Shown here in pieces: positions 35,250-43,290 of a stretch of 64,000 nt of DNA. Source of the stretch: Dyella kyungheensis. Lineage in GTDB: Bacteria; Pseudomonadota; Gammaproteobacteria; Xanthomonadales; Rhodanobacteraceae. The notes beneath the pieces are model-generated. The model was not told the DNA's origin and searched no databases. It worked only from the letters and a program-made list of their open reading frames with translations. The position numbers and the translations under genes were made by a program. The stretch spans positions 310,001 to 374,000 of the forward strand of contig NZ_JADIKC010000005.1 in assembly GCF_016905005.1 (NCBI RefSeq), read 5' to 3'. Within the stretch, counting starts at the first letter, position 1. Each line of letters starts with the position of its first letter.

Positions 35250-36140
35250 CTAGCGCATGAAACGCCGTGCCAGCCGCGCCATGCGCGGCACGAAGGTCGG
35301 CCGCAGCAGGCGCTCGTCGTAGCCGCCCATGCGGAAACTGTCCTGCGCCAGGCACAGCTCCAGCAGCTCGCCGATCTTCAGGTCCAGGCCGATTTGCTGG
35401 TGGCCGGTGATGGTGAAGTTCGCGTCCTGCATCTCGCCGTTGTTGTCCAGGCCCTTGGCGATGCCGATGCGTTCCCAGATCAGGAACAGCCATACCCGCA
35501 GCACCTTCAGCTCGAACGCGGGACGCCGCCACCACGGCAATTGCTTGCGATGCCACGCCACCCAGTTGGCGAAAAACAGGATGTGGCGCGCCTCTTCCTG
35601 CATCACCGGCTCGAACGTTTCCACCAGTTCGGCGGGAAAATAACCCGTGCGCTTGGCCGACTCGAACAGGCCGAAGGCGAAGAAGCTGTCGATGCACTCG
35701 CTGTAACCGGTGACCAGCCAGCCCCATTCGGGATCCTTCGGCACCTCGTATTCGGGCTCGGGCGCCAGTGCGATGCCGTAGGCTTCGACCATCTTGCTGA
35801 GCACCACCTTGTGGCGCGCTTCCTCGTCGCCGTCCATGGTCAGCGCTTCGCGCAGCAGGGGATCGACGATGGTATTCGTGTAAGTGGCCACGCGCAGCTT
35901 GGCCTTGCCCTCGGTCTGCACGGCGATGTCCCAGATCGGCAGCGAGGTGATGCGATGCAAAGTGTCGGCATCGAGCGCCGGCCATTCGATCACGGCCGGT
36001 TTGTACGGGTTGTGCGTGTCCAGGATCATGCGGCAGAACAGCCGCTTGTGCGCATCGGAACCGATCCTGATGCGCCCCGGCTCGTTGCCGGCCCAGTGGC
36101 GCATGCTGTGGTCGGCGTCGGCTACGGCGTCATGGGACAC
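35250..36140 (-). CDS. Ferritin-like di-iron protein of the hopanoid cluster
   Basis: A 296-residue helical protein with two di-iron half-sites of the form EExRH: Glu106-Glu107-x-x-His110 in DGDEEARHK and Glu182-Glu183-x-x-His186 in MQEEARHIL, each on a long helix. This is the pattern of ferritin-like oxidases and N-oxygenases. A basic, tryptophan-rich stretch (RKQLPWWRRPAFELKVLRVWLF) follows and may touch the membrane. The GTG at 36140 is chosen because GAGGTGA lies 6 bases upstream, giving a gap of 17 bases from hpnL. It ends the operon hpnI-hpnJ-hpnK-hpnL. I do not know its reaction; hydroxylation or desaturation of a hopanoid side chain is a reasonable guess. Confidence 0.75.
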   Translation of the reverse strand: MSHDAVADADHSMRHWAGNEPGRIRIGSDAHKRLFCRMILDTHNPYKPAVIEWPALDADTLHRITSLPIWDIAVQTEGKAKLRVATYTNTIVDPLLREALTMDGDEEARHKVVLSKMVEAYGIALAPEPEYEVPKDPEWGWLVTGYSECIDSFFAFGLFESAKRTGYFPAELVETFEPVMQEEARHILFFANWVAWHRKQLPWWRRPAFELKVLRVWLFLIWERIGIAKGLDNNGEMQDANFTITGHQQIGLDLKIGELLELCLAQDSFRMGGYDERLLRPTFVPRMARLARRFMR

Positions 36141-36157
36141 AGGTTCACCTCGTTGCG

Positions 36158-37192
36158 TTACGACAACTTCCGGTCCGGTGCATCGGACAACGCGGGCTTG
36201 CGGCGCGACAGCCAGCGACGGTGCAGGCGATGCGCTTCCGCCCACTGCCACGACAACAACGCCGGCACGCCAAAGCCTACCTCACGGGCGCGTTTCACCA
36301 GCGACAGGGCGATGGCCGCATCCGCCGGCAGGCCAATGATATTGCCGAACAGCACCAGGCCGCCTTCCTGTACGCCCAGGCCGGCGGGCACGAAGAAAAT
36401 GATGTGGCGCACGGCCTGCGTGGTGGCCTCGATGGCGATCGCATCCCACACGGAAATGGGGTAGCCCAGCAGTTGCAGGGCCAGCCAGCTTTCGAAGCTG
36501 CCGACCACGAAGCCGGCCACCTGCCAGGCGCAGGCCACGCCCAGCCGGGCGGGCATGCCGTACAGCTTGCGCACTTCGTCGTCGAGGCGGGCACCATCGA
36601 GCAATTCGGTAAAGCGCGACGGGCCGCCCAGCAGTTTTTCCGCAAAGGTTTCCAGGCGCGAGAACAGCTGGCCGTGACGCAGGATCCAGATCAGCCCGAT
36701 CGGCAGCGGCAGTGTCGCGACCACCGCGCCGATCACCGAGTTCAACGTGCCGATGTGGCCGGCCATGCCGATCAACAGCAACAGGCCCAAAGCCACGAAG
36801 ATGTACTGGCTCACCAGCGTGAGCAGCACTTCGATGATCACGCTTGCCGCCACCGGCGCACCTTCCAGGCCGCGCCACTTGACCAGCCGGATGCCGACGA
36901 TTTCGCCGCCGACGTTGGCCACCGGCAGCAGGCGGTTGCACGCCTCGCGCACGGTGGCGACCCAGAACAGGAACGGCATGCGCACGCGGCGTTGTGGATC
37001 ACTGGGGGCCAGCAGCGCATGCCATCCGAACACGTCCAGCAACAGCGGCAGCGCGTGGAACGGCAACAGCCACAACAAGGCCCAGCCGGCATGGTCGAAG
37101 GCGCCGCGGATGGCCGACCAGTTCTGCTGTGTCACCAGGATGATCGCGGCGACCAGGCCGAGCAAGCCGGCGAGATAAACAAAATATTTCAT
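36158..37192 (-). CDS. hpnL: Hopanoid-associated membrane protein HpnL
   Basis: A 344-residue inner-membrane protein of the lysylphosphatidylglycerol synthetase-like flippase superfamily (UPF0104 relatives), called HpnL in hopanoid clusters. It has about eight hydrophobic helices, with the conserved NVGGEIVGIRLV near residue 93 and IIFFVPAGLGVQEGGLVLFG near residue 268. ATG 37192 overlaps the hpnK stop (ATGA), and translation coupling is expected. Its task is unproved; a role in moving or flipping the glycosylated intermediate is inferred from the fold and from its place with hpnI-J-K. Confidence 0.87.
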   Translation of the reverse strand: MKYFVYLAGLLGLVAAIILVTQQNWSAIRGAFDHAGWALLWLLPFHALPLLLDVFGWHALLAPSDPQRRVRMPFLFWVATVREACNRLLPVANVGGEIVGIRLVKWRGLEGAPVAASVIIEVLLTLVSQYIFVALGLLLLIGMAGHIGTLNSVIGAVVATLPLPIGLIWILRHGQLFSRLETFAEKLLGGPSRFTELLDGARLDDEVRKLYGMPARLGVACAWQVAGFVVGSFESWLALQLLGYPISVWDAIAIEATTQAVRHIIFFVPAGLGVQEGGLVLFGNIIGLPADAAIALSLVKRAREVGFGVPALLSWQWAEAHRLHRRWLSRRKPALSDAPDRKLS

Positions 37193-38022
37193 GCGGCTGC
37201 CGGATCGCCAAAGCCATCGCAAAGCTGGCAGTGCTCGGCCACGGCGCGGCGGACGCGAGGCGACAGCAGTGCGGCCAGTTCATCGGCATGGCGGTAATGC
37301 GCCATCGTGGGCGTCAGCGCGTTATGCGTAGCCGGGTGCAGGTAGATCTCGCTAAGTCCTTGCGGCAGATGCTCGACCACGTCGAGCAACGCCTGTTCGT
37401 CCATGCCGCCGCTGTGCCGGATGCCGAACACGCGGTCGTTCGAACGCATCCCCGCGCGTCGCAGACGATGGCGCATCAGCGCGAGCCAGGGCTTCAGCCA
37501 GGGGCCGGAGCCGGGTTCGGCGGGCCAGCGCACCGCTTGCAGGCCGTAATCGCGCCCAATCGATAGGATCAAGGAAAGCACCGTCGGATGAAGATGGAAA
37601 TGTTTATGGGCGTTGACGTGGTCGAGCGGCAGACGGGTGGCGGCGAACGCTTCGAACTGTGCCCGGATCTCCGCGGCCAGCTGCGTGCGCACATGCGGCA
37701 GGAAGAAGAATCGAAACCCGTCGCGCAGCATATCGTCGCCGAAGCGGCCGCGCGCGTCGACCAGGGCGGGTATCTGTGACGGAGCCAGCGCGGATTGCCC
37801 GTCGGCGAGCACCAGGTGCAGTCCCACCGCCAGGCCCCGCATGCGCTTGGCGCGTGCCACCGCATCGGCGACGGCCGGCGCCGTCACCATCAGGCTGGCC
37901 GCACGCAGCACCCCCTCGCGAAAACCGCGTTCCACGGCGTGGTTCACTGCCGGATGCAGGCCGAAATCGTCGGCCGTCACGATCAAGCGCGGGCGCGTGG
38001 CTGCTGCGGGCGATGCCATCAT
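37189..38022 (-). CDS. hpnK: Hopanoid biosynthesis deacetylase HpnK (YdjC-like)
   Basis: A 277-residue YdjC/ChbG-type carbohydrate deacetylase. Its metal site is TADDFG (16-21) with HVNAHKHFHLHP (His135, His139, His141, His143). In Burkholderia HpnK removes the acetyl group from the N-acetylglucosaminyl hopanoid made by HpnI, before HpnJ acts. It lies 22 bases after hpnJ and overlaps hpnL. Proteins of this family use one divalent metal; the ligands seem intact here, so it is probably active. Confidence 0.9.
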   Translation of the reverse strand: MMASPAAATRPRLIVTADDFGLHPAVNHAVERGFREGVLRAASLMVTAPAVADAVARAKRMRGLAVGLHLVLADGQSALAPSQIPALVDARGRFGDDMLRDGFRFFFLPHVRTQLAAEIRAQFEAFAATRLPLDHVNAHKHFHLHPTVLSLILSIGRDYGLQAVRWPAEPGSGPWLKPWLALMRHRLRRAGMRSNDRVFGIRHSGGMDEQALLDVVEHLPQGLSEIYLHPATHNALTPTMAHYRHADELAALLSPRVRRAVAEHCQLCDGFGDPAAA

Positions 38023-38044
38023 CGGTGACGCGGGGGCTGCGGCG

Positions 38045-39472
38045 TCATGCCTCGTGCGCGCGCAGGAAGCGGAAGAACTCCACCCCTTCGCGCAATCGTC
38101 GCCGGGTCATTTCCCAGCTGCCGGCCATTTCCTTGACGATCTCCCAGATCTTCGACGGGCGGAAATAGAAGCTGCGGTAGAACGTCTCCACGCCGTGGAA
38201 GATCTCTTCCTTGGACAGATGCGGGTAACTGATCATCGCCAGTTGCACGCCCTTGTCGTTGACCGTGTTGGCGGCCGTGTTGTGTTCCAGCCAGCCGTTC
38301 TCGATCGCCTGCTTGTACAGCGTGGTGCCCGGGTACGGCGCGGCCAGCGAGACCTGGATGGTGTGCGGATTGATTTCCTTGGCGTAGGCGATGGTGCGTG
38401 CGATGGTTTCCTTTGTCTCGCCCGGCAGGCCGAGGATGAAGGTGCCATGCACCGTGATGCCCAGCTTGCGGCAGTTCTCGGTGAAGGTGCGCGCGATGTC
38501 GGTGCGCAAGCCCTTCTTGATGTTGTGCAGGATCTGGTCGTCGCCCGATTCGTAGCCCACCAGCAGCAGGCGCAGGCCGTTCTCCTTCATGATCTTGAGC
38601 GACTCGTACGGCACGTTCGCCTTGGCGTTGCAGCTCCAGGTCCAGCCCATGGCATGCAGGCCGCGTGCAATCTCGTGCACGCGTTCCATGTTGGAGCTGT
38701 CGGTGAAGGTGTCGTCGTCGAACATCAGTTCGCGCACCTGCGGCATGTTCTCCTTGATCCACTTCGCTTCGGCCAGCACGTTGGCGGCGGAGCGCACGCG
38801 GTAACGATGGCCGCCCACCGTCTGCGGCCACAGGCAGAATGTGCATTTCGAGCGGCAGCCGCGGCCGGTGTAGATCGACACGTAGGGGTGCAGCAGGTAG
38901 CCGATGAAATAGCGGTCGATCTTCAGGTCGCGCTGGTAGATCGGCGCCACGAAGGGCAGGTCGTCCATCTGCTCGATGGTGGCGCGCGACGGGTTGTGCT
39001 GCACGCTGCCGTCGATCAGTTTGTAGCTGATCCCGGCGATGTCCTTGAAGGCGCGGCCTTCGGCCACTTCCTTGCAGGTGTAGTCGAATTCTTCGCGGGC
39101 GACGAAGTCGATCGCGGGCGATGCCAGCAGCGAGGCATCCGGTTCCACCGCCACCTTGGCGCCCACCATGCCGATCAGGATGTCCGCGCGGCGCTGCTTG
39201 ATCAGCTCGGCGAATTTCGCATCGGTGGGAAAGGAAGGCGTGCTGGTGTGGATGATCACCAGCTCGTAGCCGGCGGCGATGTCGAGGGTTTCTTCCACCG
39301 ACAGTTCCTCCACCGGCGCATCGAGCACGCGCGAACCGGGGACGAGCGCGGCCGGCTGCGCCAGCCAGGTGGGATACCAGAAACTCTTGATCTCTCGTTT
39401 GGCCTGGTAGCGCGAACCCGCGCCGCCATCGAAACCGTCAAACGAAGGGGCTTGCAGAAAAAGCGTCTTCAT
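38045..39472 (-). CDS. hpnJ: Radical SAM hopanoid enzyme HpnJ
   Basis: A 475-residue B12-binding-type radical SAM enzyme. The cluster cysteines are Cys206, Cys210 and Cys213 in GCRSKCTFCLWPQTVGG; the N-terminal 190 residues form the Rossmann-like domain of B12-dependent family members (LVIIHTSTPSF and ILIGMVGAKV). In Burkholderia HpnJ rebuilds the glucosamine group into the cyclitol ether of bacteriohopanetetrol. It lies 54 bases after hpnI, in the order hpnI-hpnJ-hpnK-hpnL. Confidence 0.93.
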   Translation of the reverse strand: MKTLFLQAPSFDGFDGGAGSRYQAKREIKSFWYPTWLAQPAALVPGSRVLDAPVEELSVEETLDIAAGYELVIIHTSTPSFPTDAKFAELIKQRRADILIGMVGAKVAVEPDASLLASPAIDFVAREEFDYTCKEVAEGRAFKDIAGISYKLIDGSVQHNPSRATIEQMDDLPFVAPIYQRDLKIDRYFIGYLLHPYVSIYTGRGCRSKCTFCLWPQTVGGHRYRVRSAANVLAEAKWIKENMPQVRELMFDDDTFTDSSNMERVHEIARGLHAMGWTWSCNAKANVPYESLKIMKENGLRLLLVGYESGDDQILHNIKKGLRTDIARTFTENCRKLGITVHGTFILGLPGETKETIARTIAYAKEINPHTIQVSLAAPYPGTTLYKQAIENGWLEHNTAANTVNDKGVQLAMISYPHLSKEEIFHGVETFYRSFYFRPSKIWEIVKEMAGSWEMTRRRLREGVEFFRFLRAHEA

Positions 39473-39526
39473 GGATGGTCAAGCTCCTGCAGCTGCGTCC
39501 GCAATGAGTGGTTCAACACATCGTGC

Positions 39527-40690
39527 TCAAGGATAGCGCGATGGCGCATGGTCGCGCGCATGCAGCGCCTGTCCGCGCCATTGCACGCGCCAATGGGTCA
39601 GCGCGCCGGCCCATTCCAGCAGCAACAGTGCGTCGCGCAAAGGAGTGAGCCAGAGGTCCTGCCCGCGCCGGGTTCTTGCGGTGCTGCGCCAGGCTGCCAG
39701 ATATCGTCCTAGGCGGGCGACAACTCCCAGCGCAGCCACGAGCAGGCAGGCAATCGTGGGGCACAGCAGCAGCGCCAGCGCCAACAGCGGCCAGGTGAAG
39801 CACACGAAGCTGAATGCGAATCCTGCCGGGGAGATGGCGCGAATCGTGCGCATCCAGCGCAATTCGTGCGACCACAGGCTGGAGAGGCGGTTTTCGCTCA
39901 CGTCGGTGCCCACCACGACATCGCTCAGTACAGTGCGCAAGCCGCGTTGGCGCGATCGTTCGCCCAGCCAGAAATCGTCGGCCAGGGTGTCCTTCAGCGC
40001 GTCGAAGCCGCCAATGGCATCCAGCGTGTCGCGACGCACGGCGATGGTGGAGCCGAAGGCGAAGCGGGTGGAGCCGAAGGCATGCGCCAGTCGCACGGAA
40101 GGCGCGAACCAGTCGTCGATGAACAGGCGGCCCAGCCTCGCCACCAAGCCGCCGTGCGCCACGCCGTGATAGAGACAGGTGACGATACCCACCTGCGGAT
40201 CGCCCAGCGGCGCGGTGACGCGTGCCAGGTAATCCGGCGCCACGCTGATGTCGCTGTCGGCCAGCACCAGCCAGTCATGGCGTGCGTGCGCCAGCAGGTT
40301 GATCAGGTTGCTGATCTTGAAGTTGGCGCCGTGCACGACGGGATCGATCACCAGCGCCATGGAAAGTGCGGGAAACTCGCGCTGCAGGCGCTGCACGATG
40401 GCAATCGCCGGGTCGTCCGGATCGCGCACGCCGAACAGGATTTCGTAGTGCGCGTATCGCTGCGCACAGAACCCTTTCAGGTTTTCGTAAAGGCCGGGCT
40501 CGGCGCCATGCAGCGGCTTGAGCACGCTGACCGGGCGGCTTGCCTGATCGTTCACGGTCGCTCGCCGATGCTGCTTGCGGCGTTCGCTACGAAACCAGGC
40601 CCACAGGCTCAGCCAGGCATAGGCGGTCGCGCACGAGGCGAGCACCAGGCCAAGCCCTGACAGCAGCGATGGGATGGAGAAAGTGGGCAT
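39527..40690 (-). CDS. hpnI: Hopanoid glycosyltransferase HpnI
   Basis: A 387-residue GT2-type membrane glycosyltransferase with an N-terminal helix (about residues 8-27), the catalytic fold (PVSVLKPLHGAEPGLYENL, VLADSDISVAP with the metal DxD, and ELRWMRTIR with the QxxRW-like site) and C-terminal helices. HpnI adds N-acetylglucosamine to bacteriohopanetetrol, the first step to the cyclitol ether. Start ambiguous: ATG 40690 has no clear ribosome site, while GTG 40714 and ATG 40717 follow GGAAGGA almost directly and would add 8 or 9 residues. It is the first gene of its operon, and its 5' end lies within 50 bases of a divergent gene. Confidence 0.85.
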   Translation of the reverse strand: MPTFSIPSLLSGLGLVLASCATAYAWLSLWAWFRSERRKQHRRATVNDQASRPVSVLKPLHGAEPGLYENLKGFCAQRYAHYEILFGVRDPDDPAIAIVQRLQREFPALSMALVIDPVVHGANFKISNLINLLAHARHDWLVLADSDISVAPDYLARVTAPLGDPQVGIVTCLYHGVAHGGLVARLGRLFIDDWFAPSVRLAHAFGSTRFAFGSTIAVRRDTLDAIGGFDALKDTLADDFWLGERSRQRGLRTVLSDVVVGTDVSENRLSSLWSHELRWMRTIRAISPAGFAFSFVCFTWPLLALALLLCPTIACLLVAALGVVARLGRYLAAWRSTARTRRGQDLWLTPLRDALLLLEWAGALTHWRVQWRGQALHARDHAPSRYP

Positions 40691-40735
40691 GAGGTCGATT
40701 AGGTCACGATCCACCATTCCTTCCAAAATGAATGC

Positions 40736-41272
40736 ATGCACTTTGTGAAAGCCTACTTTTTGCGCTGGATCGTGTGTCTGTGCCTGATAGGTACGGCTGC
40801 GCTTGCGCAGACGCCCGCGGGCGACGGTTCGCCGGCCACCGCCATCGAGGGCGACTGGCTGGTGGAAAGCCGCGACGCCGTCATCCGCATCCAGCGCGAA
40901 GGCGATACCTTCGTGGGCGCGATCGTATGGCAGCTGCACGATAGGTACGGCGCGGAGGATGGCCCGGAACTCGACGGGAAGATCGTCACGGACCGCCACA
41001 ATCCCGATCCCGCGCTGCGTTCGCGTCCGCTGACCGGCCTGCGCCTGTTGTGGGGACTGCATTACGACGCCGACGCGCACGCCTGGGTGGATGGCCGTGT
41101 GTACAACACCGACAACGGCAAGCAATACCACTGCGAAATTCATCTGCCATCGCCGGATCGGCTGGTTTTGCGCGGCTACATCGGCATCACGCTGCTGGGT
41201 GGAAGCACCAACTGGACACGCACGCACGAGCCGTTTCCTGTGTCTTCCGGCAGTGCCTCTTCGGCGCGCTGA
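40736..41272 (+). CDS. DUF2147 periplasmic protein
   Basis: A 178-residue secreted protein: a signal peptide of about 24 residues (CLCLIGTAALAQ) and then a DUF2147-like lipocalin-type beta-barrel (GDWLVESRDAVIRI, FVGAIVWQL, GLRLLWGL, WVDGRVYNTDNGKQYHCEI, LRGYIGITLLGGSTNWTR). The family function is unknown; some members occur with outer-membrane lipid genes. It lies between hpnI (divergent) and idi. A role in carrying a lipid is possible from the fold but speculative. Confidence 0.75.
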   Translation: MHFVKAYFLRWIVCLCLIGTAALAQTPAGDGSPATAIEGDWLVESRDAVIRIQREGDTFVGAIVWQLHDRYGAEDGPELDGKIVTDRHNPDPALRSRPLTGLRLLWGLHYDADAHAWVDGRVYNTDNGKQYHCEIHLPSPDRLVLRGYIGITLLGGSTNWTRTHEPFPVSSGSASSAR

Positions 41273-41420
41273 ACGCACAAGGGGCTACACCGCGTCGCTC
41301 AACCTTGCTAGCCTGAGTGCGTTCGTTTGACGGTCGCACGAGCGTCGCGCCATATGTGACGAAGATGTGATGACAAGGCGTGTAACGCCGCCGTCCGCCG
41401 GAAGTAGAGAGGTTCGAACC

Positions 41421-42029
41421 TTGGCTAGTCGCGAGTGGGATGACAACGAAGCAGCCTGGACGAAGAGCGTGGTGTCGTTCCAGGATGAACCGCTGGTGCT
41501 GGTCGATGAACACGACCGCGAAACCGGCTTTCTCGACAAGGCCTCCGCGCATCACGGGCAAGGCATCCTGCACCGGGCATTCTCCTTGTTCGTGTTCAAC
41601 ACCGATGGCGAGCTGCTGCTGCAGCAGCGCGCCGAGGGCAAGCGCCTGTGGCCGGGTTACTGGTCCAACACCTGCTGCAGCCATCCGCGGCGCGGCGAGA
41701 CGATGGAGACGGCCATTCATCGCCGTCTGGCCGAAGAGCTCGGCATGCAGTGCGAATTCCAGTTCCAGTTCAAGTTCCAGTATCAGGCGCAGTTCGACGA
41801 CGAAGGCGCCGAACATGAACTTTGCTGGGTGTATGCCGGTCGTACGGAGGCGGCGCCGGTCGCCAATGTGCTTGAGATCGCCGCGCTGCGTTACGTCGCG
41901 CCGGACGACCTCGATCGCGAAATCGCCGCGCATCCCGAACGTTTCACGCCCTGGTTCAAGATCGAATGGGACCGATTGCGACGCGAACATGCGCATGTAT
42001 TTGCGCCGCCGGCCAGCCTGGCGTCCTGA
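41421..42029 (+). CDS. idi: Isopentenyl-diphosphate delta-isomerase (type 1)
   Basis: A 202-residue Nudix-fold enzyme that interconverts IPP and DMAPP, feeding IspA. It shows VLVDEHDRETG, HRAFSLFVF and LWPGYWSNTCCSHPRRGE (the active-site Cys and metal ligands); the Nudix-like helix is RRLAEELGM. A second catalytic glutamate is in HELCWVYAG. TTG 41421 is chosen because AGAGAGG lies about 7 bases upstream; ATG 41367 would add 18 residues without family support. It precedes hpnH by 121 bases. Type 1 Idi beside an MEP gene is useful in balancing the two C5 units. Confidence 0.85.
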   Translation: MASREWDDNEAAWTKSVVSFQDEPLVLVDEHDRETGFLDKASAHHGQGILHRAFSLFVFNTDGELLLQQRAEGKRLWPGYWSNTCCSHPRRGETMETAIHRRLAEELGMQCEFQFQFKFQYQAQFDDEGAEHELCWVYAGRTEAAPVANVLEIAALRYVAPDDLDREIAAHPERFTPWFKIEWDRLRREHAHVFAPPASLAS

Positions 42030-42150
42030 ACACCACGATGTCGCCGCGTGGCTATACTCGGTGGCGACGATGAAAACGACTGGAACCCTGGCGCCTGTCT
42101 CGTGAAGCGCGCCGCAGCAAGATCCATCGGTCAGCGATGAGGAGATTCCG

Positions 42151-43287
42151 TTGGGCATTCCTCTTATTCAACAAACCAAGATCGCGCGCTACATCATCGG
42201 CAAGAAAGTCAGCGGGCAGAAGCGCTACCCGCTGGCGATGATGTTGGAGCCGTTGTTCCAGTGCAATCTCGCCTGTGCCGGTTGCGGCAAGATCGATCAT
42301 CCGAAAGAGATCCTGCAGAAACGCATGAGCGTGGAAGATGCGCTGCGGGCGGTGGACGAGTGCGGCGCGCCGGTGGTGTCGATTCCCGGTGGCGAGCCGC
42401 TGATCCACAAGGAGATGCCGCAGATCGTGCAGGGCCTGATCGCGCGCGAGAAGTTCATCTACCTGTGCACCAACGCGCTGCTGCTGACCAAGCATATCGA
42501 CGAGTACACGCCTTCGCCGTACTTCACCTGGTCGGTCCATCTGGACGGCCTGCAGGAGCGGCACGATCAATCGGTGTGCATGGAAGGCGTGTTCGACAAG
42601 GCCGTGGCAGCGATCAAGCTGGCGTTGTCGCGCGGTTTCCGCGTCACCATCAACTGCACGCTGTTCAACAACGAGCAGCCCGCAGAGATCGCAGAGTTTT
42701 TCGATTTCGCCATGTCGCTGGGCATCGAGGGCATCACGGTGTCGCCGGGCTACAGCTACCAGCATGCGCCGCGCCAGGATGTGTTCCTCGGCCGCACCGA
42801 AAGCAAGCAGCTGTTCCGCGATGTGTTCCGCATCGGCCGCGAGCGCAAGAGCAAGTGGGTATTCAACCAGTCGTCGATGTTCCTGGATTTCATCGCGGGC
42901 AACCAGAGTTACCAGTGCACGCCGTGGTCCAATCCCACCTACAACATCTTCGGCTGGCAGCGGCCGTGCTATCTGCTGGTCGACGAGGGCTACGCCAGTT
43001 CGTACAAGGAGCTGATGGAAGAGACGGCGTGGGACAAATACGGCGTCGGCATCAATCCCAAGTGCGACAACTGCATGGCGCACTGCGGCTTCGAAGGCAC
43101 CGCGGTGGACGACACCTTCGCCCATCCGCTGAAGGCGGCGCGGGTGGCCACCTTCGGTCCGCGCATCGATGGCGCGATGGCGCCGGATCTGCCGGTGCTG
43201 TACGGCGACCGCGCCGACGCCACGGCCATCCATATTCCCATCAGCGCGATCCAGCGCAGGAGTCCGGGAGCGGACGCGGGCCACTGA
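42151..43287 (+). CDS. hpnH: Adenosyl-hopene transferase HpnH
   Basis: A 378-residue radical SAM enzyme that adds the 5'-deoxyadenosyl unit to diploptene, starting side-chain growth. The cluster cysteines are Cys38, Cys42 and Cys45 in FQCNLACAGCGK. SIPGGEPLIHKEMP and the C-terminal NPKCDNCMAHCGFEG (a second cysteine set) are family markers. TTG 42151 follows GAGGAG by 7 bases; no ATG in frame is closer to the fold. It continues into hpnB with a gap of 3 bases. HpnG acts on its product. Confidence 0.95.
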   Translation: MGIPLIQQTKIARYIIGKKVSGQKRYPLAMMLEPLFQCNLACAGCGKIDHPKEILQKRMSVEDALRAVDECGAPVVSIPGGEPLIHKEMPQIVQGLIAREKFIYLCTNALLLTKHIDEYTPSPYFTWSVHLDGLQERHDQSVCMEGVFDKAVAAIKLALSRGFRVTINCTLFNNEQPAEIAEFFDFAMSLGIEGITVSPGYSYQHAPRQDVFLGRTESKQLFRDVFRIGRERKSKWVFNQSSMFLDFIAGNQSYQCTPWSNPTYNIFGWQRPCYLLVDEGYASSYKELMEETAWDKYGVGINPKCDNCMAHCGFEGTAVDDTFAHPLKAARVATFGPRIDGAMAPDLPVLYGDRADATAIHIPISAIQRRSPGADAGH

Positions 43288-43290
43288 CCG

